Shown piece after piece: positions 1 through 11,100 of a DNA stretch of 28,226 nt; within the stretch, counting starts at the first letter, position 1, and each line of letters starts with the position of its first letter. The notes beneath the pieces were generated by a model. The model was given only the letters and a program-made list of their open reading frames with translations. It was not told the origin of the DNA and made no database searches. The position numbers and the translations under genes were made by a program. Origin of the DNA: Chara braunii (lineage: Eukaryota > Streptophyta > Charophyceae > Charales > Characeae); contig BFEA01000025.1 of the NCBI GenBank assembly GCA_003427395.1, positions 5,125,239 through 5,153,464 of the forward strand, in the 5' to 3' direction.

Positions 1-202
1 AAAACACCTCACACTTCTGCAAAAAACATGAATTCATTTCTAAAAAAATACAGGTAAACACACGGACCATATATCTCATGATAAAAAATGACCAAAAACA
101 TTCCTGCTTTTCTTTATATATATATTTTTTAATTTTCTTTAAATCCAATTTGGTTTTTGATTTTTTTTAAATCCTAAATAAAGTCGGATTCAAAAAAAAA
201 AA

Positions 203-239
203 ATGGGGTTGTAGTGCTCAAAATTCCCTACAACCCCAT
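203..239. repeat. 12-bp perfect inverted repeat (hairpin)
   Basis: ATGGGGTTGTAG (203-214) and CTACAACCCCAT (228-239) are exact complements around a 13-nt loop, set in A/T-rich sequence. Confidence 0.8.
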
Positions 240-505
240 ATATATTTATTTTTTTTCACCTATCATTTAATTCAGGAAACTTCGTGTAAAATCGGGTCCG
301 CGGTGCAGACCAGGTAGGCCGCGGATGCGGACCCATTTGGGTCCGCGATCCGAGCTCGACCCTGCGGACGCGTCCGCGGGTGTTTCCCTGCCTACCGTCA
401 GGCCGACATGAAGGTCGTCTGCCAACCGGTCGGCACACTGCCTGACTATGTGGCTGCTCTGCGCTTCAGCCGAACAGCCAAAATCTGCAATAAAATTTGT
501 GTTCC

Positions 506-935
506 GGGGGCATGGGGGGTGTTGGGGGGGAAGGGGGTTGCAGGGGCGTGGTGTGGGGAAGGTTCCGGGGGTAACCGGGGGTGTTCGGGGGTTGGTCTGT
601 CGGTGGTTCAGGTGTGGTGGCTGCCAGGTGCTTGTGTGTTTTTGTGGGGTATTCGGGGGCTGATTCCAGGGGAGGTGTTGGGGGGTTGTACGGGTCCGCT
701 GAGGAGGATTTGGGGGGTAGTCGGGGGCTGTTTCAGGGGGAGATGTTTGGGGGTCATAGGGGTGCGCTGTGGGGGAGTTCAGCGTGTGTTTGGGGGGTGT
801 CCGAGGTGGCCTGTGGGTGCTTCAGGTACAGTGGTTGGCAGGTGTTTACATGTTCGTTGTGGGTTATGCAGGGGCTGTTTCAGGGGGGGGTGTTGGTGGG
901 TAATCTGCGGTGTTTGGGGCGTGATTGGAGGTGAC
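506..935. repeat. G-rich degenerate minisatellite
   Basis: Dozens of G4-G7 runs are separated by short spacers on the plus strand. The phrase GGGGCTG(A/T)TTCAGGGG recurs near 655, 724 and 872. On the transcribed gene's sense strand it is C-rich. Confidence 0.75.
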
Positions 936-1115
936 TGCAGGGTTCGGGAAAAACAGAAGAATAAGAACAGTTCAGAAGAATAAGAAAAAAAAAAAAACAA
1001 TCTCTTTCAAGAACAACACATAGGGTTTTGGGTAGTGGAAGGGGTAAAATTTGGATCCCTCTGCAGGGGCTACTATAAAGAGGTAGTGAGAGTTGTTGTT
1101 CAGCTCTCACTTTTT

Positions 1116-1236
1116 GTGGAGCCTGGGCTTCTTCCCGGAACCCGGCCTGCCAAAAAAGTCGGTTCTTGAGGCCAGGCTCCACGGGCCCGGTAGGACCCCG
1201 CCATGATTTTTTGTCGCACTGCGGGGTCCCTACCGG
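1116..1236. repeat. Pair of hairpins
   Basis: GTGGAGCCTGG (about 1116) pairs with CCAGGCTCCAC (about 1172). CGGTAGGACCCCGC (about 1188) pairs with GCGGGGTCCCTACCG (about 1221) with a single bulge. The two stems lie next to each other. Confidence 0.65.
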
Positions 1237-1350
1237 TCGCCTACCCATCAGCAGCCAACGGTTTTGGGGCCGCCGACGGTCGGCCACACTAATGTACTCT
1301 GCATTCACCAACCCTCTAGCTGTCCACATTCCCAGCCCACTACTAGCTAC

Positions 1351-1450
1351 CTATCTTCACCTGAATAGACAATACGATCATTTGCACTGCATCGAGACTG
1401 GAAGTTGGGCCAAATACAGCTATAATGACCATACATCCGGGGAAAGACGA
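1351..1450. mobile_element. Foldback MITE-like element, diverged copy
   Basis: CTATCTTCACCTGAATAGAC starts it, GACTGGAAGTTGGGCCAAAT forms the core, and ACAGCTATAATGACCATACATCCGGGGAAAGACG ends it. These parallel the family sequence at 16575 and 2473. Confidence 0.6.
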
Positions 1451-1928
1451 GGCTTCCCAAGTTCCCAAACCATCGCCGTTCCGCAGATGCCACACACCCT
1501 GCATTGTCATCGGAACACCCTGTGCGCACTTAATTCCCCCTCTCTGCATGAATCCCTCAACTCCATCGAGTTGGCAAATGCCAGCTCCATGTGTCATGAT
1601 GGCCATGGTACTATTTTTAACTCTGGTTCCAGATGAAATTACCAACAGGCAGTGGGCTGTCAATCGTATACTCCACAGTCATAGTCAGTTCTCTGGTTTC
1701 CACAGTATGTGGACGAACGAGTTGGCGAACGCACCACAGAACTGAAATTGCTCCACTACAGTGGAATGAACATACTCAGCTGAGACACATGAGCATAGTA
1801 GTGACCTTGCCAGATTGTGCACCCACCAGAAGAGAGCATATAACCACAGCACATGGACTGTAAACAAACAAAATCAGGTACAGGTGTGAAAGGGCAGGCA
1901 GGTTCTAAGTCAGCACACAGACTGTTAC

Positions 1929-2141
1929 CTGAACTAAGCAGACAACCCTGGTGGGAACATCCTGCGGCACACTTGGTTGCGCCACTTGCGCTGCAGGCAT
2001 GGCGGCACTCATTGCATGCATTGTCGTGGGGATACTGACCATGCCTCCAGGAATGAGGCCCTGCATTCCCGACAGAAATGCTGGCATGCCTCCCATCGCC
2101 ACAGAGTTCGCACCTGTTGCTCCCGTGGTCATTGCAAACCG
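1929..2141 (-). CDS. U2AF65: U2AF65 exon e13: G/M/A-rich linker and start of the UHM (RRM3)
   Basis: At 213 nt this is the largest exon in the window, phase 0 at both ends. It runs from acceptor ttcctcgtacag/CGGTTT to donor TTAGTTCAG/gtaaca. It encodes residues 313-383: a Gly/Met/Ala/Pro linker (GANSVAMGGMPAFLSGMQGL and onward) and then VPTRVVCLVQ. The last residues match the first strand of the U2AF homology motif, where plants read TKVVCLTQVV and humans PTEVLCLMNMV. The UHM binds SF1 and SF3B1. The linker is longer and more Met/Gly-rich than I would expect from flowering plants. Confidence 0.96.
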
Positions 2142-5100
2142 CTGTACGAGGAAATATTTTGCATTTGCAACAAAAAAACGAGACGTCATCAGAAAAGCTT
2201 GCAACTTGAGACATTCAATTGAACGAGGTATGCGAAGCTTCTCAAAACAAAATACAGACTTTGATTCAAGCGCGTAAAACAGAATTATCGTACTTCTCTG
2301 CCCCTCGTCACCACAGAGTTTCTCGCCCGTTAGTTTTGCTGCAAATTCTGCATCCATACAAGAAACCATGTCTAGTCTGAAGAACAGATGGCCAACCGTG
2401 CAAACAAACCGACACTGTTCTTCTCAGAAAAAAACATACACGCCCGACTACTTTGACCAGTTAGGGAGTTCTACCGTCTTCACCCGAATACGGTTGTCAT
2501 CGCAGTATCTGGACTGAAAGTTGCCAAAAATACAGATTTAAACCACTACCCGAATAGAACGCCCGGTCATTATAGCTGTATTTGGGACAACTTTCCGCCC
2601 AGATACAGTGATAATTACCGGGCATTTTATTCGGGTGAAGACGGTCATGCCTTTGTCGTATCGGAAAAGGGCCGGCCTCCGACCGTTCAGGAGGTCGAAA
2701 TGAAACGTCGGCCGCCGATTAGATTTATCGGATGGCAGCCGTCGTCGGGCCCGGCCTCCAAATTCTTCGGGAACAGGCGTTTTCCCTCGTTTCTGAAGCG
2801 GGAAAGGTCCTACTTTTGGTTTAATGACCGGGCATTCTATTTGGGAGAACACGGTAGAATTCCAGGTGATAACCTTCTGGGCCTGGCCACTTGGTCGGAA
2901 AACGCACTCTAGAATTCCACCAATCCTTGTTATTATTATTATTTTTTTTTATGGAAACATTTCTTTTGTTCTTTTAACTGGAAACAATAATGGCTATTCA
3001 TAAGGCAGCAATCCACTTTTTTGTAAATGGATTTAATGGAAGCAATTTTTTTATTCTTTCAACTGGAAACAATAATGGCCATTCATAAGGCAACAATCCA
3101 CAAATAAAAGACAAAGGCAAAGACCGTTCGCTTGGTCAGGGCACGACAAAAAAATGTCTGGATCCAAGGAGTTCATTCTCCTGGGAAGCGTTGTTATTAC
3201 TTGTTAACAATGATGGAAATAAAATTTCCAATAAATTTAGGATTACAGGCTTCCGGATCCTATGGTTGGCCAGAAGAGAACGTAGATTCAAATGTAAGCT
3301 ATGGCCGCAGTATGGCATCCGCAATAATTTTAAATATGCTATTCAGTGTATTCAGTCTTTCGGGAGCTGAGGGGAATAAGCTCAAAAGGGTCCCATCCAC
3401 TCGCAGGGGCGGTGCGCAAGGAAATGGAAGCAAGATGGTGTAAGAGTCGGTAAGACATATCAATGGGCAAACTTGTCAGAAAAAGGACCACTGTTCATTT
3501 CTGGGCACTTGTGGGATGAACAGGTAGACTTCGAGTTAGAAAAAGGACGCCTGTTCCATCACTCTGTATTTAGGGCATCTTGTTTGGTAGCTTTCTGTAG
3601 TCCAGCTTCATTGCTTTATTTACACGAGTCATTGAGTTCTATATATATTGTCACATAACTATGAACTAAAAGAACGCATTTTGCGAAACAAAAGGCAAAA
3701 CTAACAAATTAAAAAACAAGACAAACATGAAGGGCACACTGAAACCATTCATTTTTCTCATTCTTCTTTTAACTCCCCCTTCACCGTGCCTCTCACGTAC
3801 AAGGCTCACCACGCTGATGAAGTTGAGCGCGAGCTGCCCCCATCCCCGTGTGCCATAACAGCCCACTTGTACGCTGTGAGAAAGAGGCAGAGTGAAGGGG
3901 GCGGGGATAAACACAGGGAGGAGCGACGGAGAGCAGACAAACAAACAACGATAAAGGGAAAGCAAGGGAAAGTATGGAGTGTGGAGTGTGGAGTGAAGAT
4001 GAAGGCAAAAGAGGATAAGAAAAGCACAAGAACGAGTCTGTCCTTGACGACAGAGAGGCCATGCATTGTAAGGATGACGTGGATGAACACATGGAAGACC
4101 TAGCTGAGCATTCTCAGTGCAACAATTGCCACGACAGCTGGCATTCAGCATGCCCAACATACAGCCCCAACAAATGGCATGTCGATTGCAGGCCAAAATG
4201 AAGGAAGAACGGTATATATATATGGACAGCCGGACCGGGTTTCCAGCATCAGCCGTAGCTGGGTAATGACCGCACAACTTCCGGGTTGCTATGTGGAGGG
4301 ATTCCCAGCCTCCGTTGCTGTGGTTGTTGCTTAATGAAAGTGAACTCTTTGTCCCCCCCGCCCCCCCCCCCAAAAAAAAAGAAAGTTTGGACTCTGGAGT
4401 TGTATACATATATACATTATACACAAACTGAGCCTCGATATCCTAGGCATCTGGGAAGTGCACTAGAATCACAGTGTTGTTAAATCTGTTCCAGCAATTT
4501 TCAAGGGCTTCAAAGGCTCCCCCAACCACATTTTTCCTACTTTAGGTTACCAAATTCCACAGACAAAGAAGATCAGGGCCATCGGGCCGCCACCAATTAT
4601 CGACCCGCACACTGGTCGAGGGCCTTGCAAATTTCTATATGGCTAACAAGACTAGTTTCACCGCCAATCATTAAAGAGCTATCGCTTGAATGGGTGTGTT
4701 AGTCCGGAGGAGGACAAACACCAGGAGAAAAGTGTTTTGGTCCCATAATCGTGTCATCCCTCCTTGTCAAGGGTAGAAGAACCAAAATATAATCCACCCT
4801 CCCTCCTTCCCTCCCTCCCTCTCTCCATCTCTCCCTCGCCCCCTTCCTCCCCTCCCCCTCCGTGCCCCCTTCCCCCCTCCCTCTCTCTCTCTCTCCCTCA
4901 GGAGATTGTAAGAACCAAAATATTATCCACCCTCCCTCCCTCTGTCCCACAGCCCTTCACAAGGACCCTCCACGTACAAAATAGTTGGCTTCTCTTCGGG
5001 ACCAAAACAAGGCGGCATCCGTCGTGCAGAACAGAAACCTCGTGGAGCTGGTTCAGTGTGACGGCCAAAGATAAGATGAAAAAAGAGAAGCAGACAGCGA

Positions 5101-6616
5101 ATAATGCATAATCACTTAGGATTGACCAAGTATTCCATACCTGAAGTGCTATCTGATGTTGAGCTTGCTGCAGAACATTTGCCTGATCAGGTTTTGGTTG
5201 GCCGCTGCAAGGGAGGACAAAGCAGTGACAGGAAATGATGGCACAATTCAGTTGGTGGCCAAAACTACCAACGCCTCAGTAGCTGTTGTTGCCCACTATC
5301 AGCTGTTTAGATCAAGCCACAAAAGGAACACGTACATTGCAATGAAGCAATGTGCGCACACAAGCACTCTGTGTAAAGATCTCACGCACAAGGACTGTGT
5401 AAAGATTTCACGCATAAGGACTCTGTGTAAAGATCTCACGCACAAGGACTCTGTGTAAAGATCTCGGTGCATCTGACATCGTGCGGCACCCGCCGGTTTC
5501 CAGATGTGGCACCCACCGGTTTCCCCCAACTAGAATATATGCAATGAAGCAATGTGCGCGCACAAGCACTCTGTGTAAAGATCTCACGCACAAGGACTCT
5601 GTGTAACGATCTCGGTGCATCTGACATCGTGCGGCACCCACCGGTTTCCAGATGTGGCACCCACCGGTTTCCCCCAACTAGAATATATGGATATTATGCC
5701 TGTATTCGGGGCAACTTTCACTCTAGATACAGAGACAATGACCATAAGTGCGTTCTATTCTGGGGAAGACAGTAGTGAGAAAAAAAGTGAAACAATGAAG
5801 CGGGTCACTCGGCACAGATAGTACACATGAGCCTCTACGAAGCCCACATCATATCCCTTCCCTCGTCCCCGTTGTGGTTGCCCTCCTACAAGTCGCATGT
5901 CCCATGATTGTCTGCCCTCCTCACCTCCGTCCTTTCCTGCTCATGCTCTCCCTTCACCACATAATTCATCAAATGCCTGCTGATGTGCGGACATGGCATA
6001 AAAATCCCATGTGGCATCATTATTATTTGTTCCCCCCCAGCAACATCACATAATTCATCAAATGCCTGCTGATGATGATGATTGATTTCATCATCATCAT
6101 GTTCCTTCCTCAGCATAATGATGCTGAATCATGATGCTAATCTTTTTTAGCCAACCCAAGCATCAGCATTCCTGTGCAGTTCGAGTTCCTGTACTAATCC
6201 ATAAGCAGGCAATGGGTGCATGAACCCCTGAAACCAAAACCTCCGGAGGTGTGCAAAGATAGATGATAATGCAGAAGAAAAGGGGGATAAGAGAACAGCT
6301 CTTCATTTTCCAAATAGTGGGGCCAAGGGCATACCTGGCAGTAGCACGCCGTACTGTCAGCGTCTTGTCACCCATTTTCATCCCATTCAACGCAGCACAG
6401 ACAACATCCACAACTGAAGGATCCTGCACAACAAACATTTCCAATCAGACCACTGAAAAACGGAGGGAGGTAGCACCATAAACGGAAAGCGGGGATAGTC
6501 GTTGTATCCAACAAGCCAACTTCACAGCTTTCGCCTTGGCTAACATTTTGGTCTCACAGTGTGCGATCCCTTTGTCGAAGTTTGTCCCCATGACGGCACC
6601 CTCGACACACACACGA

Positions 6617-6675
<59 letters not shown>

Positions 6676-7656
6676 TTGTCTAACCATTCCATATTCTTTG
6701 CTTTGTGGATGGTTTGTGAATGTTTCATGGATGGAAGCAGGAGAAAGTTCAGGGTTCTTTGTCCACACACACACAAACACCCACCTACCCCCCCGCCGCC
6801 AACACCCACGCCCCCATGCCCCCACACCCAAACCGCTCTTTTACCATCGATACGCAGCTTCACACCATCTTTGCATTTAGATTAGCCCTTGCTTGTCATA
6901 ACAGGCTGTGTGCCACGCACATGTGCACAGATCACCCGTTTCTTCGCATTTCATTTGGCCAAGCGACTCCACACATACATTTTCTCGAGTCCGAAGATGA
7001 TGTGACTGGTGTGCCTCTACACTTATCTCGTTCTTTTACCACAAGTACACACACTTCCGCATTCTTTCACAAGCTTGACCATTCAAGTGGACACAGAGAA
7101 CACTGGGATACTCCTCTTATGTCACCGGAAAAACTACGATTCTGAAATTAAATTTAATTAATACAAAATAGCTGTGCCAACATCTCGAAGCAATCATTAC
7201 TCACCTGATATACACAAAAACCATAACCCTTTGAATTGCCTGTGTCACGATCTTTCACCAAATCAAATGCTCGAAGCGGCCTGCACAATTGCACAGTACG
7301 ATGGCAGTGTCACTAAGTCAACCTAACCTGTTGAGCGGTTCACCATCATCAAAGGAACCTGATTCAGCAAAACAGGATCTCTTCACAATGCGAAAGACTC
7401 CAGCATGGGGGATAAGCACAGAAGCTCACAGAGATGCACTTCTACCATACACACACGACTCACAAAGTTGCCTGACTGAGGCCAATCAAGGGCAAGAGAC
7501 TCACCCAAATGCTGACAGTAGCTCCTTGATCTGTGTCTCTGTCAAATAATATGGCAACCCCCCGATAAATATTCGATCTGGTCCATCGGCTCCACCTTGA
7601 GCACTGCCACAACAATACACATAGCCTATCCTAAGTATAGAAGAAGCAGCCAAACA

Positions 7657-7714
<58 letters not shown>

Positions 7715-7903
7715 CAACCTCCTGATGAGTTGGTGAAAGTCCGACAAAAGAGTCTAGTACAATCAGCTTTTTCTGTTGAGCTGTGTATAGTAAACAGTCT
7801 GGCACAGTCAGCTTTTTCTGTTGAGTTTGTAATATAATGAACACCTTGAGCACTGCCACAACAATACACAGCCTATCCTAAGTATACAAGAAGCAGCCAA
7901 ACA

Positions 7904-7944
<41 letters not shown>

Positions 7945-8088
7945 AACCTCCTGATGAGTTGGTGAAAGTCCGACAAAAGAGTCTCATACAATCAGCTTTT
8001 TCTGTTGAGCTGTGTATAGTAAAACAGTCTGGCACAGTCAGCTTTTTCTGTTGAGTTTGTAATATAATGAACACAACCCTCCCCCCCC

Positions 8089-8183
<95 letters not shown>

Positions 8184-11100
8184 AACCTCCTCATGAGTTG
8201 GTTAAAGTCTGACAAAACACCCGTACAATCAGCGTTTTCTGTCGAGTTGGGTATAGTAAAACAGTCTGGAGCAGTCAGCTTTTTCCGTGGAGTCCGTGTA
8301 AAGTAAACACAACCCCCCCCCAAAAAAAAGAAAAAAAACAATTCTCCCTAACCCAGTTTGTTTGAGAAGCACATGGGTGGCATCTCCAATGTCTTCGTTC
8401 TCCAACAAAAAGGGAAATGCAAGGAAAATGAGCAATAGTGAGATGACAATGTCCAGCATGCACAATCACATTGAAGGCCAGATAGTATCACAGTGTCCAG
8501 AAAGCAGAAATGCACCAATATAACACCAATGGAGAATCGTAACACTGAAAACCAATGTAAATGAGAGCTTGCTCTCGCCACCACCAACATGAGTGTCCAG
8601 GCCCCATCTCCCTACTTGGCGCTCGGCGCCCAGCCTACTTCCTACACAGCTACAGTCTGCCTGCTAACTGACAATGCAACTGTTGACGTCAGCAGCCCAC
8701 GAAGTACTTGAAGATGTCACCCATAGCAAACCATCGCCAATACCAGGTATGTGCCCTCACATCATCATCATCATCCTTCTCTCTCTCCCTCTTCTTCACC
8801 CACGTCTTCCCTCTGTACACCCGAAGACCACCCCTGCCCCTCACTGTACTCCAAGCCCATCCAGCTATGGAGGCTGGGCTATGGCGCTGCCCTCAGCAGC
8901 GCCCTGCTCCCTGCACGACCGCACGCGCTAGCACCTTGCCTCTCAGCGCCAGCAGCAGCCCACGAGTGTCCGCTCCAGCAGCGCTGCCGCCAGCATGCAA
9001 GTGCTGAATGAGGCTCCAGGCAGCGAGCTCTTTCCTATATAGAAAGAGCCTGCCTGCCTTCGCAGCCTGGATAAGCACGCTGGCCTGGGCCTGGGCCCAG
9101 AAGCTTCCGGTAGGCCCCAGGATGCTGCGCCTCTGGTGCAGCAACTGGGCCTCATTCGGTTGGGCCTCCCAACTGTCTGTGTATGAGGCTGCGAATCTCG
9201 CCCAGGGCCTGCGTTTTCGGAAAAGACTCGAAGGCTGTGGAATTTCCTCGCTGCTTGGCCTGTGTTTTCCTTCAACCAACTGGCGCGCCGAAACTGCCTG
9301 GACCCCAAACACGAAATTGACAGCCGAGGGCCTCTCGTGATTTATCAGGCCCGCCTTCACTTACGGAGGGCGCATATGCAACAGGGGCCCCTTAGGCCTG
9401 CCGAGGACCCAGATCCTCGGAGAAACGAGCAGTTACAATATGGAATGAGAATGATCGGATTATATTTCACGAAACAATTCCCCACTGCCATGCACGGTTG
9501 CTCACAAATTCCCTAAGACCCAGAAGCGTTCGGCATTCTTCATTCATGTTTCTTTTCTTTCCTATTCTTCTTGATACTCATGTACTCCACAAAACAAACA
9601 GGGCTCTGGATTCCAGGGAACAATTGGCCGGTGTCACATCCAAGTTGCTTGCACAAACTTTTCCTGAAGCAAAGAGGGCTCTGCATTCTTCATCCATTCA
9701 TATTTCTTCTTTTCCATCCTTTTCTTTCTTTCCTTTTCTTTTCTTTTCTTCTCTTTTCTCTAGTTGGGCAAATCCTCATTTCACAAAACAAGTAGCCTGT
9801 GTCACACATAGGCTGCTCTCACATAAACCTTTCTCTTAAAGGCCCACAAAAAGAGAGCTCTGCGTTCTTCATCCACATTTCTTTCTTTGGCTTTCTTTCT
9901 TGTGTTTACTTTTTCACTTTACAACTTACAACTTCACATCATATTCCAGTCATAAACCACACCAATGCTCCCAAACACCCAATCACCCTCAAGATATTTC
10001 AAACTGATGCAACTGAGCAAGAACAACCAATCACTGAGACAGCTGCATCGCCACACTCCCAACATTCTAAACTTCATGAACACCAAATCAGGCAACATAT
10101 TCAACACTGACTCAGGGAAACACCTCGCTGAGCCCGCTGCACAGCACCGATGCTTTGACTAAAACAGCAACGTAAAACTGCAGTGCAACTTCTCGAGCCC
10201 AAAATCCGCTCGTCAAGATATACTATTATTCGCTCCAAGTGCTCATCAGTCAGAACTTGACATCGAGGAAAAGATCAAATAGGCAGGCGTAGTACGTACC
10301 CTGGTGTCAGACCAACATTCGCCAGATTCAATAGTGGACTGGGTTGACTTGGGCCAAGAGTTGCAGCCATTGATGGGTTGTAGTCGCTAGGCCTTCGAAC
10401 TCTAACAGATACGCCCTGCGAGCCCAACCACATAGATGACCACAGAGGCACAGTGACAGTTGAAGCGATGGCAGAAGAATTCACAAATAGGAACACCGCA
10501 TTCGGAAATAATTACTCTGGACAGCCACTGTCTTCACCGATCCGGAACATACGATCATTATAATCGTATTCCGGGCAACTTTCAGTCCAGATGCGGCAAA
10601 GACCACCATGCGTTCTGTTCAGGGGGATACTGTAAGAACCCGATCACAATGAACCGTGGTCCTTGTATGATACAGAAGCATTGCTTGAACCGTGGTCCTT
10701 GTGTGCTATAGAAGTATTAGCCCATTGTCACGATGTGGCTGGATTTCTAACCTCTGTTAGAAAACACAACATTTGCTGGCATGCTCAGGATTCCCACCGG
10801 AAATTTTTCCTTCTCAGCACCAAAATTGGGCCTTGTATCATATTTACAAAGTGGTGATAGGAAATACCAAAATCAATAAAGGGAGGGCGATAAGGGATCC
10901 CGCAGAACCGTGATGGGACAAGCATTCTACATTCAGCACCTCTATTGTGGATGATAAAAAATATGGTGAGCTAAGTAAAAGGATTTCACTATTATCCACT
11001 CTAGTTCCAGTTCCAGTCCCAGACCCGGTCCCATGTCCTACAGTCCACTGTCCCTAAGTCAGAGCTAAGTAGAACAACAGGCGTTGTAGGCAGATTCCGG

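Larger units (their letters stand above)
1..1928 (-). other. Start of the intron after e13 (partial)
   Basis: I searched all minus-strand frames here for the acidic DDEEY / PRP / GKVF signatures of the UHM and found none, so the C-terminal exons lie beyond the left edge. The stretch holds a short hairpin (203-239), a CpG-rich palindromic patch (289-405), a G-rich minisatellite (506-935), nested hairpins (1116-1236) and a MITE-like copy (1351-1450). Confidence 0.75.
2142..5140 (-). other. Intron between e12 and e13 (2999 nt)
   Basis: It contains a MITE-like element (2473-2645) with a related end fragment (about 2824-2856), an 85-bp-period duplication (about 2971-3105), a PHD-like plus-strand reading frame (4061-4201), a C/A homopolymer junction (4353-4381) and a pyrimidine-rich patch (4795-4900). 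A 252-codon open frame on the minus strand (3666-4424) has no domain and low-complexity composition. Confidence 0.75.
5205..6334 (-). other. Intron between e11 and e12 (1130 nt)
   Basis: It contains a two-unit tandem repeat (5339-5688) immediately followed by a MITE-like copy (5679-5776). Near 5960-6100 the phrase CATAATTCATCAAATGCCTGCTGATG occurs twice about 90 bp apart, inside a (GAT)n-like patch. Confidence 0.75.

Noticed and set aside
408-983. 191-codon plus-strand frame rich in Gly, Trp, Cys and Val
   Set aside because: It is simply a translation of the G-rich minisatellite; similar frames are open in other registers.
1-1928. UHM (RRM3) exons of U2AF65
   Set aside because: None of the minus-strand frames shows the expected acidic helix or the PRP/GKVF strands, so the domain is placed outside the window and not called absent.
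3666-4424. 252-codon open frame on the minus strand
   Set aside because: It has no recognisable domain, contains homopolymer-derived Gly/Ser/Leu runs, lies within the e12-e13 intron and is not needed to join the flanking exons, which already match in phase.
5339-5688. Regular repeats as a CRISPR array
   Set aside because: Repeats are adjacent without unique spacers and the context is a eukaryotic intron.
7992-8177. Cys-Val and Arg-Glu repeat proteins in the CT/CA arrays
   Set aside because: They are translations of dinucleotide repeats. Only the stretch tied to the duplicated acceptor of e9 deserves attention.
8600-9460. GC-richer block with reading frames on both strands as a possible nested gene
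   Set aside because: The frames are short, overlap each other and show no known motif or splice pattern.
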